The notes below the pieces were generated by a model. It was not told the origin of the DNA. It saw nothing but the letters and a program-made list of their open reading frames with translations, and searched no databases. A DNA stretch of 64,000 nucleotides from Perkinsus olseni (Eukaryota > Perkinsozoa > Perkinsida > Perkinsidae). The DNA is taken from assembly GCA_013115135.1 (NCBI GenBank), contig JABANP010000051.1, forward strand, positions 62,001-126,000, read 5' to 3'. The translations under genes and the position numbers were made by a program. How positions within the stretch are numbered: the first letter of the stretch is position 1; each line of letters starts with the position of its first letter. This document shows positions 35,253 to 47,452 of the stretch, piece after piece.

Positions 35253-35579
35253 TTTTATCAGACTTGTTTCTGACACCTCTAGCTGTGAGTAGAGTTCCTC
35301 GGGGTTTTCTCTGCAACTCTGATGCGTCTCTTGGTTCCTGGTTGTGATATATTGAACGAGCGATACTCTTGATTGCATTTGACAGTCTTGCCTGGTTGGC
35401 TTAGCTGAGTACCTCTGCCTTGAATAGAGGGCTTGCATCGCTATTAATGCAATTGCCGTACTGTCGGCGTTGGACTGTTAAAGGCACACGCACTTCAGTT
35501 GGACTTTCAACCAGTCCTCCTTCGTTCCAAGTGGCACTGGGTTGTCAGAAGGAACATCATTCGCAGTTGTTGATTCTGT

Positions 35580-38356
35580 ATGACCTCCTCTGATACGTCT
35601 GAAGAGACCAGCGAGCCCTTGCTCGACGACGCCACTCGGAACGTTGACGTGGTTATAGTCGGTACCGGACTGACAGAGTGCATTCTGGGAGCTTCTCTCT
35701 CGGCGAAAGGGAAGAAGGTGAGTGACGGAGAATTTCGTGGCGCGCGGGAAAGTTCATCAGGTGCTTCATCTGGACTCGAATAGTTATTACGGCGGGTCTT
35801 CGGCATCGCTGTCTCTTCGAGAGTTGCGGGACTGGGCGGCGGAGGAGCCGAGCGAGTCTGACAATTTCGTGGCGCGCGAAGTTAACCGTAATACTGCTGG
35901 GGGCAAATAGTGTATAACTGGTCGTTGAGAGCGTTAGGGAAATGCAAGAGTTCAAGTTGACTTGCAGTTGGCTCGGTTGCAAGAATCTATTCTGATCGTG
36001 ATGATCAGGGGTCAACCTAGGATATGGCCGTCAGCGATACTTGGTGGACCGGTCATTCGAGATCACTGATGATGCTACGTTGCGGGAGGAGCTCGGAAGA
36101 TACTCCAGCAGATTCTCTATCGACCTCAACCCGCGAATCCTGTAAGGTCGAATTTCGTGGCGCGTGACGATTTCCGATTCCGAGGAACTATAGAGTGTCT
36201 GTCTCTGATGTTGATACACCGCAATTGGAATCACGCAGTATGCAAGGATGTGAATCACGCAAATGGTTTCCGTAATTTTTCGGAGTATAAACAGAGGACG
36301 AAAACCGTAAGGGGAACGTAAGCTCGTGAGCTGATGTTGAGAATCTGCAGAAACTTTCTGTCGATTTCCGGACGCAACGCCAAGTGAAATTTCTTCGTGA
36401 ACAATCGTGTTAATGGGGGGAAGCAAATCCATACTTGTCAGTGCTGACGTAAAAATGGCCGTCAAACTGGCACGCTTCTAGATGACCGGTAATTGGACCC
36501 CAACTAGCAGTTCGATAGGGGATGAGAGAAGTGGATTTCGAAAAGGGTGTTCGATAGTCGCCTCAGTTTCGATAGGGCTCCTAGGATTGAAGAAGGCGTC
36601 GTATTTGACAGGAGATCTATCGCGCATCGCTTCGCCTTTTTTGCAGATACTGTAAAAGCAAAATGGTCGATCTGCTATTAGAGAGTGGCTGTGCTGCGTA
36701 CTTGGAGTTCCAAAAACTCAAAGATACGCTTATGGTATGGACTGCACCAGAGGGTGGAGAAAGTTCAAGTGATGGCAAGAATGCAAGATCTCAGCTACGT
36801 GTGTCTGATACTCTCACGGTACCGGTGACTCGGCAACAGATCTTCAAGCACAAGGGATTATCGCTGCTCGAAAAACGGCAACTGATGAAATTCCTCACGT
36901 CTTCGGCGAACCTTCCGCCGACTTTGGCGTTCCAGAGTGCAGCGGCAGTAGGAACTGATACGTACAATAGCGTTGAGGAAGAGCAAGATAGCAAGATTTT
37001 GCTAGATCAAGCGGCCGAGCTTGACTTGTCTACGTTGCCAAGTAGATTACTAGATGGATTCAAGTATGCTGTCTGCCTCGATGTGGATGAAAATGATTGG
37101 TCGAATAATAAAAGTGTGGAGCTGCAGCGGAGGCTCATCCAGTTCGTGGAGTCCTTTGCAAGTCTACGACAGCGACGGGTGAGGGCCTTGGGGGGGCGGC
37201 TTCTGCGTTTCTCTCGTCGTAGTTTCTGCTAGTCTGTGCATTTGAAGCGAGAACTGTTGGGCTGATTCTGAAGTTCGGAATCGATCGTGATTTTGTTTTG
37301 CACGCGCGGAGGTGTGTTCGAGTTTTAAAGTCCAGCGGCGATACTACGGATTAGTTGGACTACCGCCGATATACTTTTTTCTGGGGAACGGTTCAGCCTC
37401 TCGAAAAGGCCCTGTTCATCAAGCCAGGGATGAAGGTGCTTCCAGAATCGATTCTAAGTTTCAGTATTGGTTTGTTCTCGAATAGTTGCTAGTTGGTGGT
37501 CATTTGCGTAGCCGATAACGCCGAACTACGATTTGTGGGTGGAGTGGTAGGAAACAGCCCACAATATCTTGGTTCGTGCTTCGACAGAATAGTTGGATAT
37601 TGCGCATGGGATTGATCTCGAGCTCGCGTGCCCCTTCAGATGCGCCTTTCTGCTGCCAACCTACGGCACAGGTGATATCGTCCAAGCCTTCGGCTCGTCG
37701 CTGTGCCGTCGAGTCCGGCGTGCACGTTCTGAGATGCGCTCCAAGAAGTGTATCTTCGACCAGTCAAGGGTCGGTGGAAGTCACCACCGAGGGCGGCCAG
37801 GTTATTAGTTGCCAACACGCAGTTATCTCAGCTGACTACGTGCCCTCGCAGCAGTCCAACCACACAATTTCGTGGCGCGCGATCTTTTGCACAGACAAGC
37901 CCTTACTGCCTGGCGAGAATCAGCAGCTTCCGTATCGCCTTGCCGTGATGTCTCTTCCCTCGCGCTCAGCAGATGTCGCCTCGCCCTCCCTTGTCTCGGT
38001 GCTACAGACGGTGGTCTCTCGAGGTGTCGATAAACAAGGCCTGGTGGTTAACGTATTTCTCAGAGGAGGGCCAAGGCGCGTCCCTGGCCACCGTGCAGGC
38101 CGCCGCCGATGCCCTTCTTGCAGACACGACGGCAACAGTGCTGTTCAAGTTGTTTTATCACTGTGTTGGTACAGGGCGACCGGAAGGCGTCGAGGAGATC
38201 TGCCCGAACGTTCTGAGAGTTACCCAGCCTTCGGACTTTAGCGTGTTGGCTTCTGATGATTACACTGAAGGGGTGGTACCGAAGAAGCTTCTTGGAGAGA
38301 TATTGGGCGAAGATGAAGTTAAGTTGTTTGACAAAAATATCGGGAGTGACAACTGA
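35580..38356 (+). CDS. Rab escort protein (REP/GDI superfamily)
   Basis: REP presents Rab GTPases to geranylgeranyl transferase. Exon 1 (35580-35717) has the FAD-like GxG motif VVIVGTGLTECILGASL. After intron 35718-35760 comes VLHLDSNSYYGGSSASLSL, with 'SYYGG' diagnostic for GDI/REP. Then RYLVDRSFEIT with FSIDLNPRIL (36035-36141), and exon 36647-37178 with KMVDLLLESGCAAYLEF and SLLEKRQLMKFL. Later parts are FLLPTYGTGDIVQAFGSSLC, CAVESGVHVL and RAIFCTDKPLL. The SLLEKR-LMKFL and 'ISRA' blocks favour REP over GDI. One-base breaks occur near 37695 and 38055. The exon between 37178 and 37640 is unresolved. Four copies of motif A lie in this gene. Confidence 0.8.
35731..35746 (+). repeat. Motif A inside REP intron 1
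   Basis: AATTTCGTGGCGCGCG fills 16 of the 43 nt of intron 35718-35760, starting 13 nt after the donor. Confidence 0.8.
35863..35878 (+). repeat. Motif A at the end of REP exon 2
   Basis: Exact 16-mer. In the frame preferred here it is translated NFVAR just before the next donor (GTTAAC at 35881). Alternatively a GTCTGAC donor 7 nt upstream would place it in the intron, but then the phase with exon 3 fails. Confidence 0.6.
36151..36166 (+). repeat. Motif A variant in REP intron 3
   Basis: AATTTCGTGGCGCGTG, one mismatch, 9 nt after the GTAAGG donor of intron 36142-36646. Confidence 0.75.
37866..37881 (+). repeat. Motif A in REP coding sequence
   Basis: An exact copy translated as ISWRA in place of the conserved ISRA of REP proteins. 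Treating it as intron would break the frame into the following conserved residues, so it is probably exonic. Confidence 0.6.
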
Positions 38357-38870
38357 GTCCACCTGTACCATCAACTTATATTGTTTCTGCATCAGCATCG
38401 CTGTTTTTGAGTGAGGCAGTTGTCGTTAAAGTCAACAAGCGATATACCTCGACGAGCATCGAGCTCTCCCGCTCCGATCAGAAGTAGTGTTGGTCGACGC
38501 CCAGGAGTACCAACTGGAAAACACTTGTGTCACAGACCTCGTTAGGAGTAGAGGTTGTGTGCCTCGCCGTATGCACGAGATGGAGGGGAACCGGATCTCA
38601 TAGCGTCCTCCACCAGTCAAACACCGTATTCGAGTTCGGGCTAGGTTTCGCAAACTCCAAGGGTTCAACTCGGTGGAAGCTGCCCATCAATGATGAGCTA
38701 GTACGCCGTTCCAGTGCCGCGATATTTCTATCGGAACCAAACACGATGAGAGAGATATAACGGTGCTTGGTTCTACTAGAAGTTGTCAGGGCATCCAAGC
38801 TCATCAGAAAACTATAATCGAATGCTTACAGTTGCTTCTTCGTCTGCGTTCGTCAAAAGGCAATAAACCG

Positions 38871-39650
38871 CTATTGTTGCGCACAACCCTCATCTTCGCT
38901 AACATCAGAGCTCTCTTCAGACGAACTGTCTCCGCTGAAAACCGCCGCCACAGGCCGTCCAACGCTGAAGCGCCGTCTGAGTTCTCGATCGCTGACAGAC
39001 GGGCAGGACGCAGCCGGGCCGCCGTCCAGGTCCTCACCCGACAAGAGCCGCAGTGCCCTTCTAGCCAACACCTTCACCTCCTCCTCCTCAGCGCGGCGGG
39101 GTGGCACCACATCACTCCAAGCAGTAGATTGAGTCCTTCCAGTGGACGGGGTGTCGAGGGTCGGCCCAGCAGCTCCTCTTCGAGGCAAATGACTCTACGA
39201 GGCAGCCTACTGATTGGCAGCCCTAGAGGGCACAGGCCGGGCACCAGGAGACCCTCCTCGAGCCCTGCTGGTTCGTAGCACTTTATTCGAGCCTGGGGAC
39301 CGAAGATGGTCAGAAACCGCCGGGCGAGGGGCTCGCCTCTCCGGGCGAGAACAGGGACACCCGCGGCAGCCATGGCGGAGTGTTTGTGGACGAAAATGCA
39401 AATAGCAGTGGCAGTGGGACTGCCAGCATTAGTAAACACCGTGGACTCGGACACTGGACCGAACGCCTGTGCCATGATGAGATTGAGCTGGGCTGTCGAG
39501 AGGGACGGTTGAAGCCCTCGATGCAGATGCAGCGACCGAAGGGGTCCCCTTCCTGGATGGAGGGCTCGGGGAGGAGCTCAGCAAGAGACAGGATCTCCTT
39601 CATTGACGACGACAACAAGAATTCTGCGATTTATGGTATGACACCAACCA
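38871..39650 (-). CDS. RRM protein ending CAQQ, frame broken
   Basis: A recognisable RRM is spread over two frames: CICIEGFNRPS (RNP2-like), a shift near 39505, then LNLIMAQAFGPVSESTVF and TAICIFVHKHSAMAAAG (RNP1-like). A second shift near 39180 leads to a Glu/Ser-rich tail that ends DEGCAQQ at 38871. The shifts lie in short runs of G or C. RRM domains bind single-stranded RNA. Paralogous to the next gene upstream (39834-40821), which also ends CAQQ with different codons. The start is not fixed. Confidence 0.5.
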
Positions 39651-39833
39651 CTGGTTCAACACAACACCTCCCGAGGGCTGCTGCTGCTGCAGTAGTCATG
39701 CATCGTCCAACGCTACAGAATGCTGCTTCTTATTAATTGCCAAATGAGCGGTTAATTCCTCAACGATAAATGGGCGGTAATGGACACCATATGGTGGCTC
39801 GAAAAACAAACGACGATAATAGTAATGGTACTG

Positions 39834-40821
39834 CTACTGCTGGGCACAGTCAGGCACGGAGGCTTCGATCTCCTCAACCGACCTTCGTGGACGATTCAGT
39901 CTCTCATGAAATGGGTTACTTCTCTGCCGGGGACTCGCTCGAGTGCTCGAATCAGCGGTCGAACTCACCGAGGCAGGCATCCCCAAGGCCCTCTGCAGAC
40001 ACAGGTAGGGCGGTTCCTGTGGCCCCGCCGACACCCACAGGGGAGCCTCTTGACGAGGGGGCAAGGCTTTTTCTAAGGATATCACCGGTGGCTTCTTCTT
40101 AACATGCGTAGGGCGTTTAGGGGTGGGCAGCAGACCCGCGGGCTTCTTCTTGGGTTTTTCCTTCGACAAGAGGCCAGTCATGTAGTGAGACATGAGCTGA
40201 AGCCCCATCGAGGCCTTGTACCGCTCTATCCCCGCATCGTCACCGAACACCCTCATCTTCCTCGCGGCTTCCTCAACCTTCATCCCCGCTGCTTTACTCG
40301 TGCAAACCGCCATAGTCGCCGAGGCGAGACTGACGAACGTACAAAAGCCGCTCTTGACCGCTTCTGGCTGGGAGCGGCCGACGACACAGCCGACCACCGC
40401 ACCGAAGGCGCGCTCCATGTCTGCCTTCAGACGGTCGTTGTTGTAGTGATTCCCGAGGCCCGTCACCAGCACAGTTCGATCGGCAATGTCGTCATCCTCA
40501 GCGTCGCCGTCCACCTCCACCAGACTAGTGTGCGTGAGGCAATTGGCCCTAGGCCATCGGAAACAGTCGAAGGCCTTCAGGAGGCGGTCAGCGTCTTCCC
40601 GCGGTGGCACAGCGGACCAAAGCGTCAAAGGCGCCATCAGATTTTCTGATCTTCTCGCAGGAGACGTACTGACCTCCCTCCTCAGCGTGGTGGAAGCCCC
40701 GACTGGCCAGAGCCTCCACGATGTCATCGTGGGAGGCATTGCCGGGCACTCCGTGAAAGCGGACTGTCGTCACTTTGTTACTCGTCGACGGTGGACTTGC
40801 AGGGGTGATGGGGGCCGGCAT
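39834..40821 (-). CDS. Two-RRM protein ending CAQQ
   Basis: ATG at 40821. RRM1 is VTTVRFHGVPGNASHDDIVE with FDALVRCATA. A one-base shift near 40612 precedes REDADRLLKAFDCF. RRM2 is RTVLVTGLGNHYNNDRLKAD with GFCTFVSLASATMAVC. A basic Pro/Lys linker (KEKPKKKPAGLLPTPKRP) and a Ser/Arg tail follow, ending VPDCAQQ. The terminal Cys-Ala-Gln-Gln has the form of a CaaX box with X=Gln, which would favour farnesylation, though the third position is atypical. The REP gene next door acts on Rab prenylation, a different enzyme system. Neighbours on both sides are RRM genes on the same strand. Confidence 0.6.
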
Positions 40822-41228
40822 GAGACCAGAGTAACCAGAAGAGCTGACAGAAAAGAAGGCACTCAGTCACAGGTAGCTTCTATTGATGACCACGGCTTCT
40901 CGTGAGGCCCTCGGACAGCAGACTGCCAAATGCATGTAGCTGTTTCTCGTGATGATGTGGTGGAGTTAAGAGAGGGAGACGCTACGCCAATCATAGCCAA
41001 CCCGAGTGTGTGTGTCTTCGAGTCCAACGCCGTCGCCTGCTTAGTGATGACTCAATACCGATGAGCAACCCAACGATCAGGCCAGTGCTGCCTCATTCAA
41101 CTAGCTCGAGCGCGGCTGCCACGAGGATCGGGAGGAACTCAACATTCTGAGGATGGAGACAGCACTGTGCAGCACGGCTGTTCATCATCATCATGACATC
41201 ATCATATTACTACTACTGCATTCCCTCG

Positions 41229-43116
41229 CTACAGGAAGCCTTCACGGACATACTGCGGCCATTGGGCTATACATAGCGGGTCCTTGGTAACCTCTCTGTA
41301 CCCACCACACCAAAGGGGAGGGGCCGCTGGCAGCACTGTTGACTTTATATCGCGAGACTCGCCACTCGAGTGACCCGAGGCCTGCTGCTGCTGCTGCTGC
41401 TCGGTCTCCTCAGCAGCGACTGAAGACGCCCGGGAGGAGTCCGTCGAGGGGGCCCGAGTGCCGTCACCCGACCCCGGTATCTTTTCATTTTTATCAAACC
41501 GTGGCCGCCGCTCGTACCACACCCCACCCTTATTCTCCTCACTTTCCACCGACGTAGGAGGTCCCTCGATCGCGGAAGGGGCCATCGGCTCTGAAGACCA
41601 GTAATAGTAGCCCTGGAAATTCGGCCAGGACTGAGCCTGCTGACGCCTTCGGTTCATCTCAAAGTACCACTCGTTCCCCACCAACCACGTCAATAACTTC
41701 AACCTCACCCTCTGCCCCAGCATAGAGAGCGTCGTACGGTAGCCGACGCCCAGCTCGGTCGGGGCGACTCGACCGACCTCCGCTGCCAGCGAAGCCGCGG
41801 CCCGGTGGACGAAGTGGCAAAGACCGTAGGTGGTGATTCTCCCGCAGCTGATATAGGAGCGCACGAGGGCCCGTCGGACGTCGCCGAAGTGAGAGACGAT
41901 TCTGATGAACTCATTCCGTGACAACCAGGTGAACATGTTTAGCACGACGATGGTGCGGTTGGTGTCTTTACCCCAGCAGGGCTCCATCGCGTCCAAAAAA
42001 AGAGTATCTTTTTCTTCCGTCAATGACCTCCATCGACCCATACTCCCCTAGCAGACCAGGGAAGGACTCCAAGGCCATCATCAGGGCGCGCGCTTTTTCC
42101 CAGGACACGCAGTGGACCATAGCATGGTTGGAGTACTCGTCAATAATGAGGTCACAGGAGCGGTAGGCGGACACAGGCCCCAGCTGGCAGCCGTAGTCCA
42201 ACAGGAGCCTCATGAGCTTGTCCGGCGTGCAGTTGTGCGGGACATGGTACCACATCAAAGTCGCGCAAGGCTCGGGATTGGCCAGCAGGCCTGCTGTCTC
42301 CTCACCCGCCTTCCGAGGGCTGCTGCCGTCAGACGAGTCGTCACCATAACCGGTCTTATCGACAGTCCAGGCCTCGTCGGAGGGCTCACTATCGCCGCCA
42401 GGCGTCGAAGGCTCTGTAGTGTCGCTGTGGTCATCTCCCCTCCAGTGGTCCTCCTGTCCGTGCGGTTCGATCGTTACAGGACTGCCTCCTAGCGACTTCA
42501 GCACTCTCGCCGATTTCCGGTTTCCCTGGGCGGCCATTCTGCTGCACTTCAGAGCCGACCGCGCCGCGCCAACGGTCGCGAAGACGCAAACGACGTGGCG
42601 ATAAGAGCGACCATCGCGAGGGCCGAGCTTACACCGAATCACCGGACCGAAAAAGCGTTTCATAAATCTGTGAAGATTGCCGTAGGTGCAGTTCGACGGC
42701 ACGCCTCTGACCACAACAGCGGTCGAAGAGGCCGGTCGGGCGAGCGCGCCCGGTAGCTGGTCGATCCTCTCCGGAGACCAACACAGACGGCTCCGCGTGG
42801 CGGACTCCGACCAAGTGTAGCCGTCGAACGTGTGGATGAATCTCTTGGCGAGATCGTGGCTTTCGAAGCGGATGATGGCAGATCCATGGGGGGAGCCTCG
42901 GTCGAAGGGCCAGTTAATAGACCGGACGTTGTCGCCGTAGTCGAAGCCGTGACGGCGCATGAGGTCAATCAGTGCGGCCATGGTGACTGCCTGGGGGATC
43001 TCCTCCCACCGGACTGAACGATGGTGGACGGCCGAGCCATCCATCGTCGAATCGCCCGTGGCAGAGGACACGTCATCGGCGATTCCTCGCATACTTGAAG
43101 ACTGAGGCAAGCACAC
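41229..43116 (-). CDS. Four-RRM RNA-binding protein
   Basis: ATG at 43116 (candidate). RRM-like units: 1 (MAALIDLMRRHGFDYGDNVR, SAIIRFESHDLAKRFI), 2 (AVVVRGVPSNCTYGNLHRFM, VVCVFATVGAARSAL), 3 (TLMWYHVPHNCTPDKLMRLL, AMVHCVSWEKARALMMAL) and 4 (TIVVLNMFTWLSRNEFIRIV, YGLCHFVHRAAASLAAEV). Units 3 and 4 are joined across a one-base break at a T7/A5 run near 42005. RRM3 is slightly reminiscent of the Mei2 C-terminal RRM. A Gln tract and a WCGGY segment precede the stop at 41229. First of three RRM genes in series. Confidence 0.65.
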
Positions 43117-43292
43117 GAGGCAGGCCGCTCCGAGATCATGAGTAATTCACTCAACACAAAACTGCGCGAGAGTGTAAAAGGAGTAACATCGGAGGAGTGG
43201 CAGACAGTCTGGCAAAGGCAGACAGGACAACAGCAGCTTCTTTATTTACAACAACAGTGGACACTTAAATTCCCATTTTTGCATCACTTTCT

Positions 43293-45456
43293 TCATCTCA
43301 CTGCACTTGCAGTATCATCAACTCCCAGGAGTAGGGAGCTCAGGGCGAAGACAAGGAAGAGGACGCCGCCTGCAATGGCGACCTGCCGCTCGGAAATTCT
43401 ACTCGCCAGCAGGCGCCCACCAACGACAGCGATCCCCGAGCCTGAGAGAACCGTGACGATGCTGACGAACAGGAGTCACGCAAAAGAGCAATTCTGAAAC
43501 TCAGAGAACGCGGATTTTACGTGTAAAAATAAATTCCAGAATCGATTCTGAGTTCCAGAATAAACGGGAAGATCGACTACAGCGATGAAGGCCTGTGAGA
43601 ATCCACAGCGCAGGTCACATAGAGTTCGCTCAAAGTTCGGCCTGCGATTCGCAAGTAAACCAGAAAATTCATTCTTGTCCAAAACCGGGAAGAAGGGGAG
43701 AGAATTACGGATGCCATCCGAAAGGTCGGTCCAAACTTTCGACGACATCCCGACCGACTTTCAGATCCGCAAGAGTCTCAGGACTCGACAAGTGAGACAG
43801 AGCTCAGGTGGAAAGACTGATAAATGCGCAAGTGAATGTGATTTTCATTTTTGATTCGCCAACAACGATCGTGTATTCTTGTACCGGTGAAGACTACAGC
43901 CAATTCTGCTTTTGCTCGTGGTCAACCTAAGATACGCCAGAGGAAGCCCACGTAATAAATAAGCATACCATACAACCGAAAACTTTCAACGCATTATAAA
44001 AGTGACAACTGCGGACTGATGCACCGACACCAAGCACATCTCCAAACAAAAGCGTCACTGCGCCACGAAATTGTCCTTACATATGCAGTGGCCAAGGATT
44101 CCCCCGCCAACCATGACGCCAAGGGGTTCTTAGAAGACGCCAAAGCGATGGTGGAGATTTGACTCCGATCGCCCCACTCGGCTAGGAAGGACATAACAAA
44201 CGACTGAGGAAGGATGGGCAAGTACTGGCGACACTCTCGAGGGCCGCCCACCTGCAACAGCACAGCTCTGTTCTCCGCCGAGTACCATGGTGACGTTTCG
44301 GCAGCAGGAAGCAACCTGTGGGAATAATGCACCCACCGAGGTTCGAACCCGGGACCTTTACATCTTCAACCGCGGCCGCTTCCCCCGCTTCTATTTGAGC
44401 TTCTTGCTCCTCGACTGCGCTCTTGTCGTGCTCCTCATGCTTCTTCCTATCACCGAAACAGACCTACCCGCTATATCAAATCGTCAAAGTACTCGTGTAA
44501 CGCAGAATACACTTTCCCTTCCATAGCTAGTATCCCCTCCTAATTCTGCTCTGCCGCCCGATAGTGGGAAAGGCCTCATCCGAGTTCCATCCGTCAGTGG
44601 GACCATACGCCAGCGTTCGCTCTATCGCCGTTTCTCGTGGTGATTACACACGCCGTTAGGGAGATAACTAGTGAGTATCTTAGGTCGACCCGTGCATCAT
44701 ACAGACATCTACTGAACGCTTAAAAAATTACCCCAACAAAACATCCCACAAGAAATCACACGCAACACAATCCAACCTCAACCACCGCATCTTAAAACCG
44801 TTTCATCATTTCCGGGCGAGCGAGATTGACCCCCTCCCCAACTCACTTGATACTCATCTCCACCTCCGCAAGGTCCCCAGAGTCCCCATTATCCGAGTCG
44901 TAGGCATCCTTCAACAGACGAAGGCCTGGCAAGGGAGGTGAGCCCGAGGGCAGGTGCAGTGGTAGTAGTAGGGCTTACCGAAGTACACAAACAAGACGAT
45001 ACACGAGTAGTGGGTGACCTTCTTGCTGAGTAGAGCAGGCAGCAGCAGACCGAGGCCAGCTGAGAGAACCTGGAGGGAGATCAACAGCAGTGGAACGACC
45101 TGCCAGCAAAGGAATTTTCCGGAAAAAAATCTACAAAGCCATGCAGCGAAAGTACGTCAAAAATGTGGAAAAAACCTAGCGGAGCGAAGCACTTATCCTC
45201 CTACCGTCATCGTAGCCATAGCGATGATGGCGCCCATGAAGACCACCACAGCACTGTGGCGCATCGACAGTATCGCGGCGATGAAGAAGGTCTTGTCGCC
45301 CAACTCCGCACAGATGATCATCAAAAACGAGGACAGGAAACCGCCGAAAAAAGAGGTGCTCCCTGCACCAGTCAAACGGGACATAATTGACGCGGCATCT
45401 AAGAGCGGAAAAAACAAGATTCGGAATTTTTTCTTGAGGCGGCTCGCCAGCGCCAA
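43293..45456 (-). CDS. TMEM165/Gdt1-family cation transporter
   Basis: Gdt1/TMEM165 proteins are Golgi Mn2+/Ca2+ transporters with two E-x-G-D-[KR]-[ST] motifs. Both are present: SFLMIICAELGDKTFFIAAI near 45320 and MSFLAEWGDRSQISTIALAS near 44150. Exon VVPLLLISLQVLSAGLGLLL with VTHYSCIVLFVYF matches the third and fourth helices. A linker (GLRLLKDAYDSDNGD) and a Glu-rich loop follow. The last exon (about 43457 down to stop 43293-43295) reads SGIAVVGGRLLASRISERQV and VAIAGGVLFLVFALSSLLLG. A one-base slip near 44117 (C run) separates ALASSKNP from GVMVGGGILGHCIC. Intron 44316-44361 holds a tRNA-like block, and the large last intron starts with motif-A-like sequence. Confidence 0.75.
44316..44361 (-). 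repeat. 46-nt Gdt1 intron made of a tRNA T-arm-like block
   Basis: In gene sense: donor GTAAA, then GGTCCCGGGTTCGAACCTCG, and acceptor CCACAG. The exon upstream is an acidic helix ending VED, and the exon downstream continues open. Confidence 0.55.
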
Positions 45457-45489
45457 GCGGGAACTGATAAAGCATGTGGGATGCTGCGA

Positions 45490-47420
45490 GTGAAAGGTCG
45501 AAAGTGCTCAAAATTTCACGGGAAGAATCATTTCCAGAGGCGACTCCGAATTTTAGATTGAGCAAGTGGACTGTAGAAAACTACCAACACCGCACGAAGC
45601 TATAAAAGCCGATACCGAAGTGGTAATGACAAGCAAGCCCATCGACATGCGCAACTACAAAACGAGCGGATAAAACCTGTTCCGAGCGGAGGTTACAACT
45701 ACAAAACTAGCGGTTCTGATCGGTTATGAGCCACCCTCCGCTCGGACAGCTGACGGAAATCCACCACCGGCAACCCCTCCCATTATAGCAAATTTGTTTA
45801 TTATTGTAACCCTATTATTTCAACTTCTCATTCATTTCCCCATTTTTTATACCAGTAGTAGTAATCACTATTGTGGCAGGCCATTTCAATTGAAACGTCG
45901 ATCACACCAAGTATTCCTATTTCGGGACGTGAGGCGTTCCTCGATCGATGAGACCCTCACCCAGTACTACCCTGTCCTCCATCGTGCTGGTGATGATGAT
46001 GGCCAAGTTGCCGGTCCCCACCCTCTTCCTCCGCCCCGGCTGCTACTACCAAACTCAATATACACATGAGAGCGAAGAACAGTCTCCGAGAAGAGGCTGA
46101 CCGCGGCGGCAGGCCTCCGCGCCCCTCGCCGATGGAGGGACGCCTTATCGCTGCTTTTCAATGGCCGTGGGAAAGCATTTACCATAGTACAAACCTGGAC
46201 GATTGAGTTGAGCGAAGCCGTTCACAAATAGAGGATTTACGCTGGTTGAAATACACACATCGTCATTCAACTTGACTGGAGTCGTCGAACTAGACCGATT
46301 TTAATACCACACTTTTCGCAACAAATGTACGCATCTGGAGGAGCGGATAGCAATGCGAGTACATCTCACAATGGTCCCGTAGGAACAAGGTGCACAGGAA
46401 GCTAGGTCGAAAAATACTCGATTAGAAACGATTTTCCACACAACCACCCTGGCCAGCCGATACCACTCCTCCCCCAACTCTCGCATAACCATTATCGATA
46501 ACCTCACTCTCCCTCAACACCATCACAGCCAATTGGAGACTTCATTTCCATGGCCAGTATTAATGATAACAACAACAATATTAGTACCACCACCACTACG
46601 ATTGAATATGGTCTCTTCGGCCACCAACTATTCCCGTCCGCCCATGGTCCTTCAGAAGCCTCTCCCTGTTAGCCTGCTGGTTCGAGTGAAAGCAGCGAGT
46701 CTCTCTGAGAAAATATACGATCGAATCCTATTCATCCGCGAAACACCATAATCGACCTCGGATACTCCAACAGAATTCCAATGAACATTCACACCCACGG
46801 CAAGTCGCTGCTCATCACAGCGGAAAATATTCCGGTGAATCTTATTCACCCATGAAGTACCATGATCGACCTCGGATACTCACCAAAACTTAAGTGAACA
46901 CAAAAGCTATAAATTAATCATTCCTCATCATAGCAGAGTGAACCGAAACGAGGTCAAGAGAACAGGAAAAAATTAAAAACCCGAAAATTCACCCCCATCA
47001 CCCTACCCCTACCATTACTTTCGCTGATTCTCCTTAACTTTAGTAACCTCCGTCCATGATGCTATGCAGTGAGTTGTAAAGTCGGTGGCCCCGAGCCCTC
47101 GTCTCCCTCCGCAAAGTTGGACGAAGCGTTTGGCGGGCCATCGGACGGCCATCGCGCCGGTAGTGCCCGAGGCTAGCTGGACTGCCTTGAAGGCTCCATT
47201 GGACACTGTCCCAATCCATCTGCGGAGCTGAGAAAAGGAGGCGCGACGGAATCGAACCGGAGACCTGTCCAGTGCAAAACGAGCCATTATACCACTCGGC
47301 TATACACGCTCTAACATTCAGCACACGGTAGCCGCAGGGGGCGCGGTGAGAGTGGAGCGACACAAACCACAGTTTCTGGAGGGAGGCATAATAATATCAA
47401 CCGCATACCTCCCACTACAC
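45490..47420. other. No confident gene; diverged 40-bp direct repeat
   Basis: Two similar blocks containing TCGACCTCGGATAC (motif B variant) lie at about 46726-46765 and 46840-46879. An antisense tRNA-like block (GGAATCGAACCGGAGACC) is at about 47246-47263; its anticodon arm does not pair. A minus-strand stretch at about 45970-46150 (Arg/Ser/Gly-rich) may be an exon. Confidence 0.35.
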
Positions 47421-47452
47421 AGTACTAACGCGATGTAAAAATGCCGCTGCCA

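Noticed and set aside
43138..43497. Plus-strand frame of 119 codons
   Set aside because: It is antisense to the last Gdt1 exon, whose minus-strand reading matches the family's final helix.
47225..47310. Candidate complete tRNA gene on the minus strand
   Set aside because: A T-arm and an A-box-like stretch exist, but the anticodon stem does not pair and no isotype can be given.
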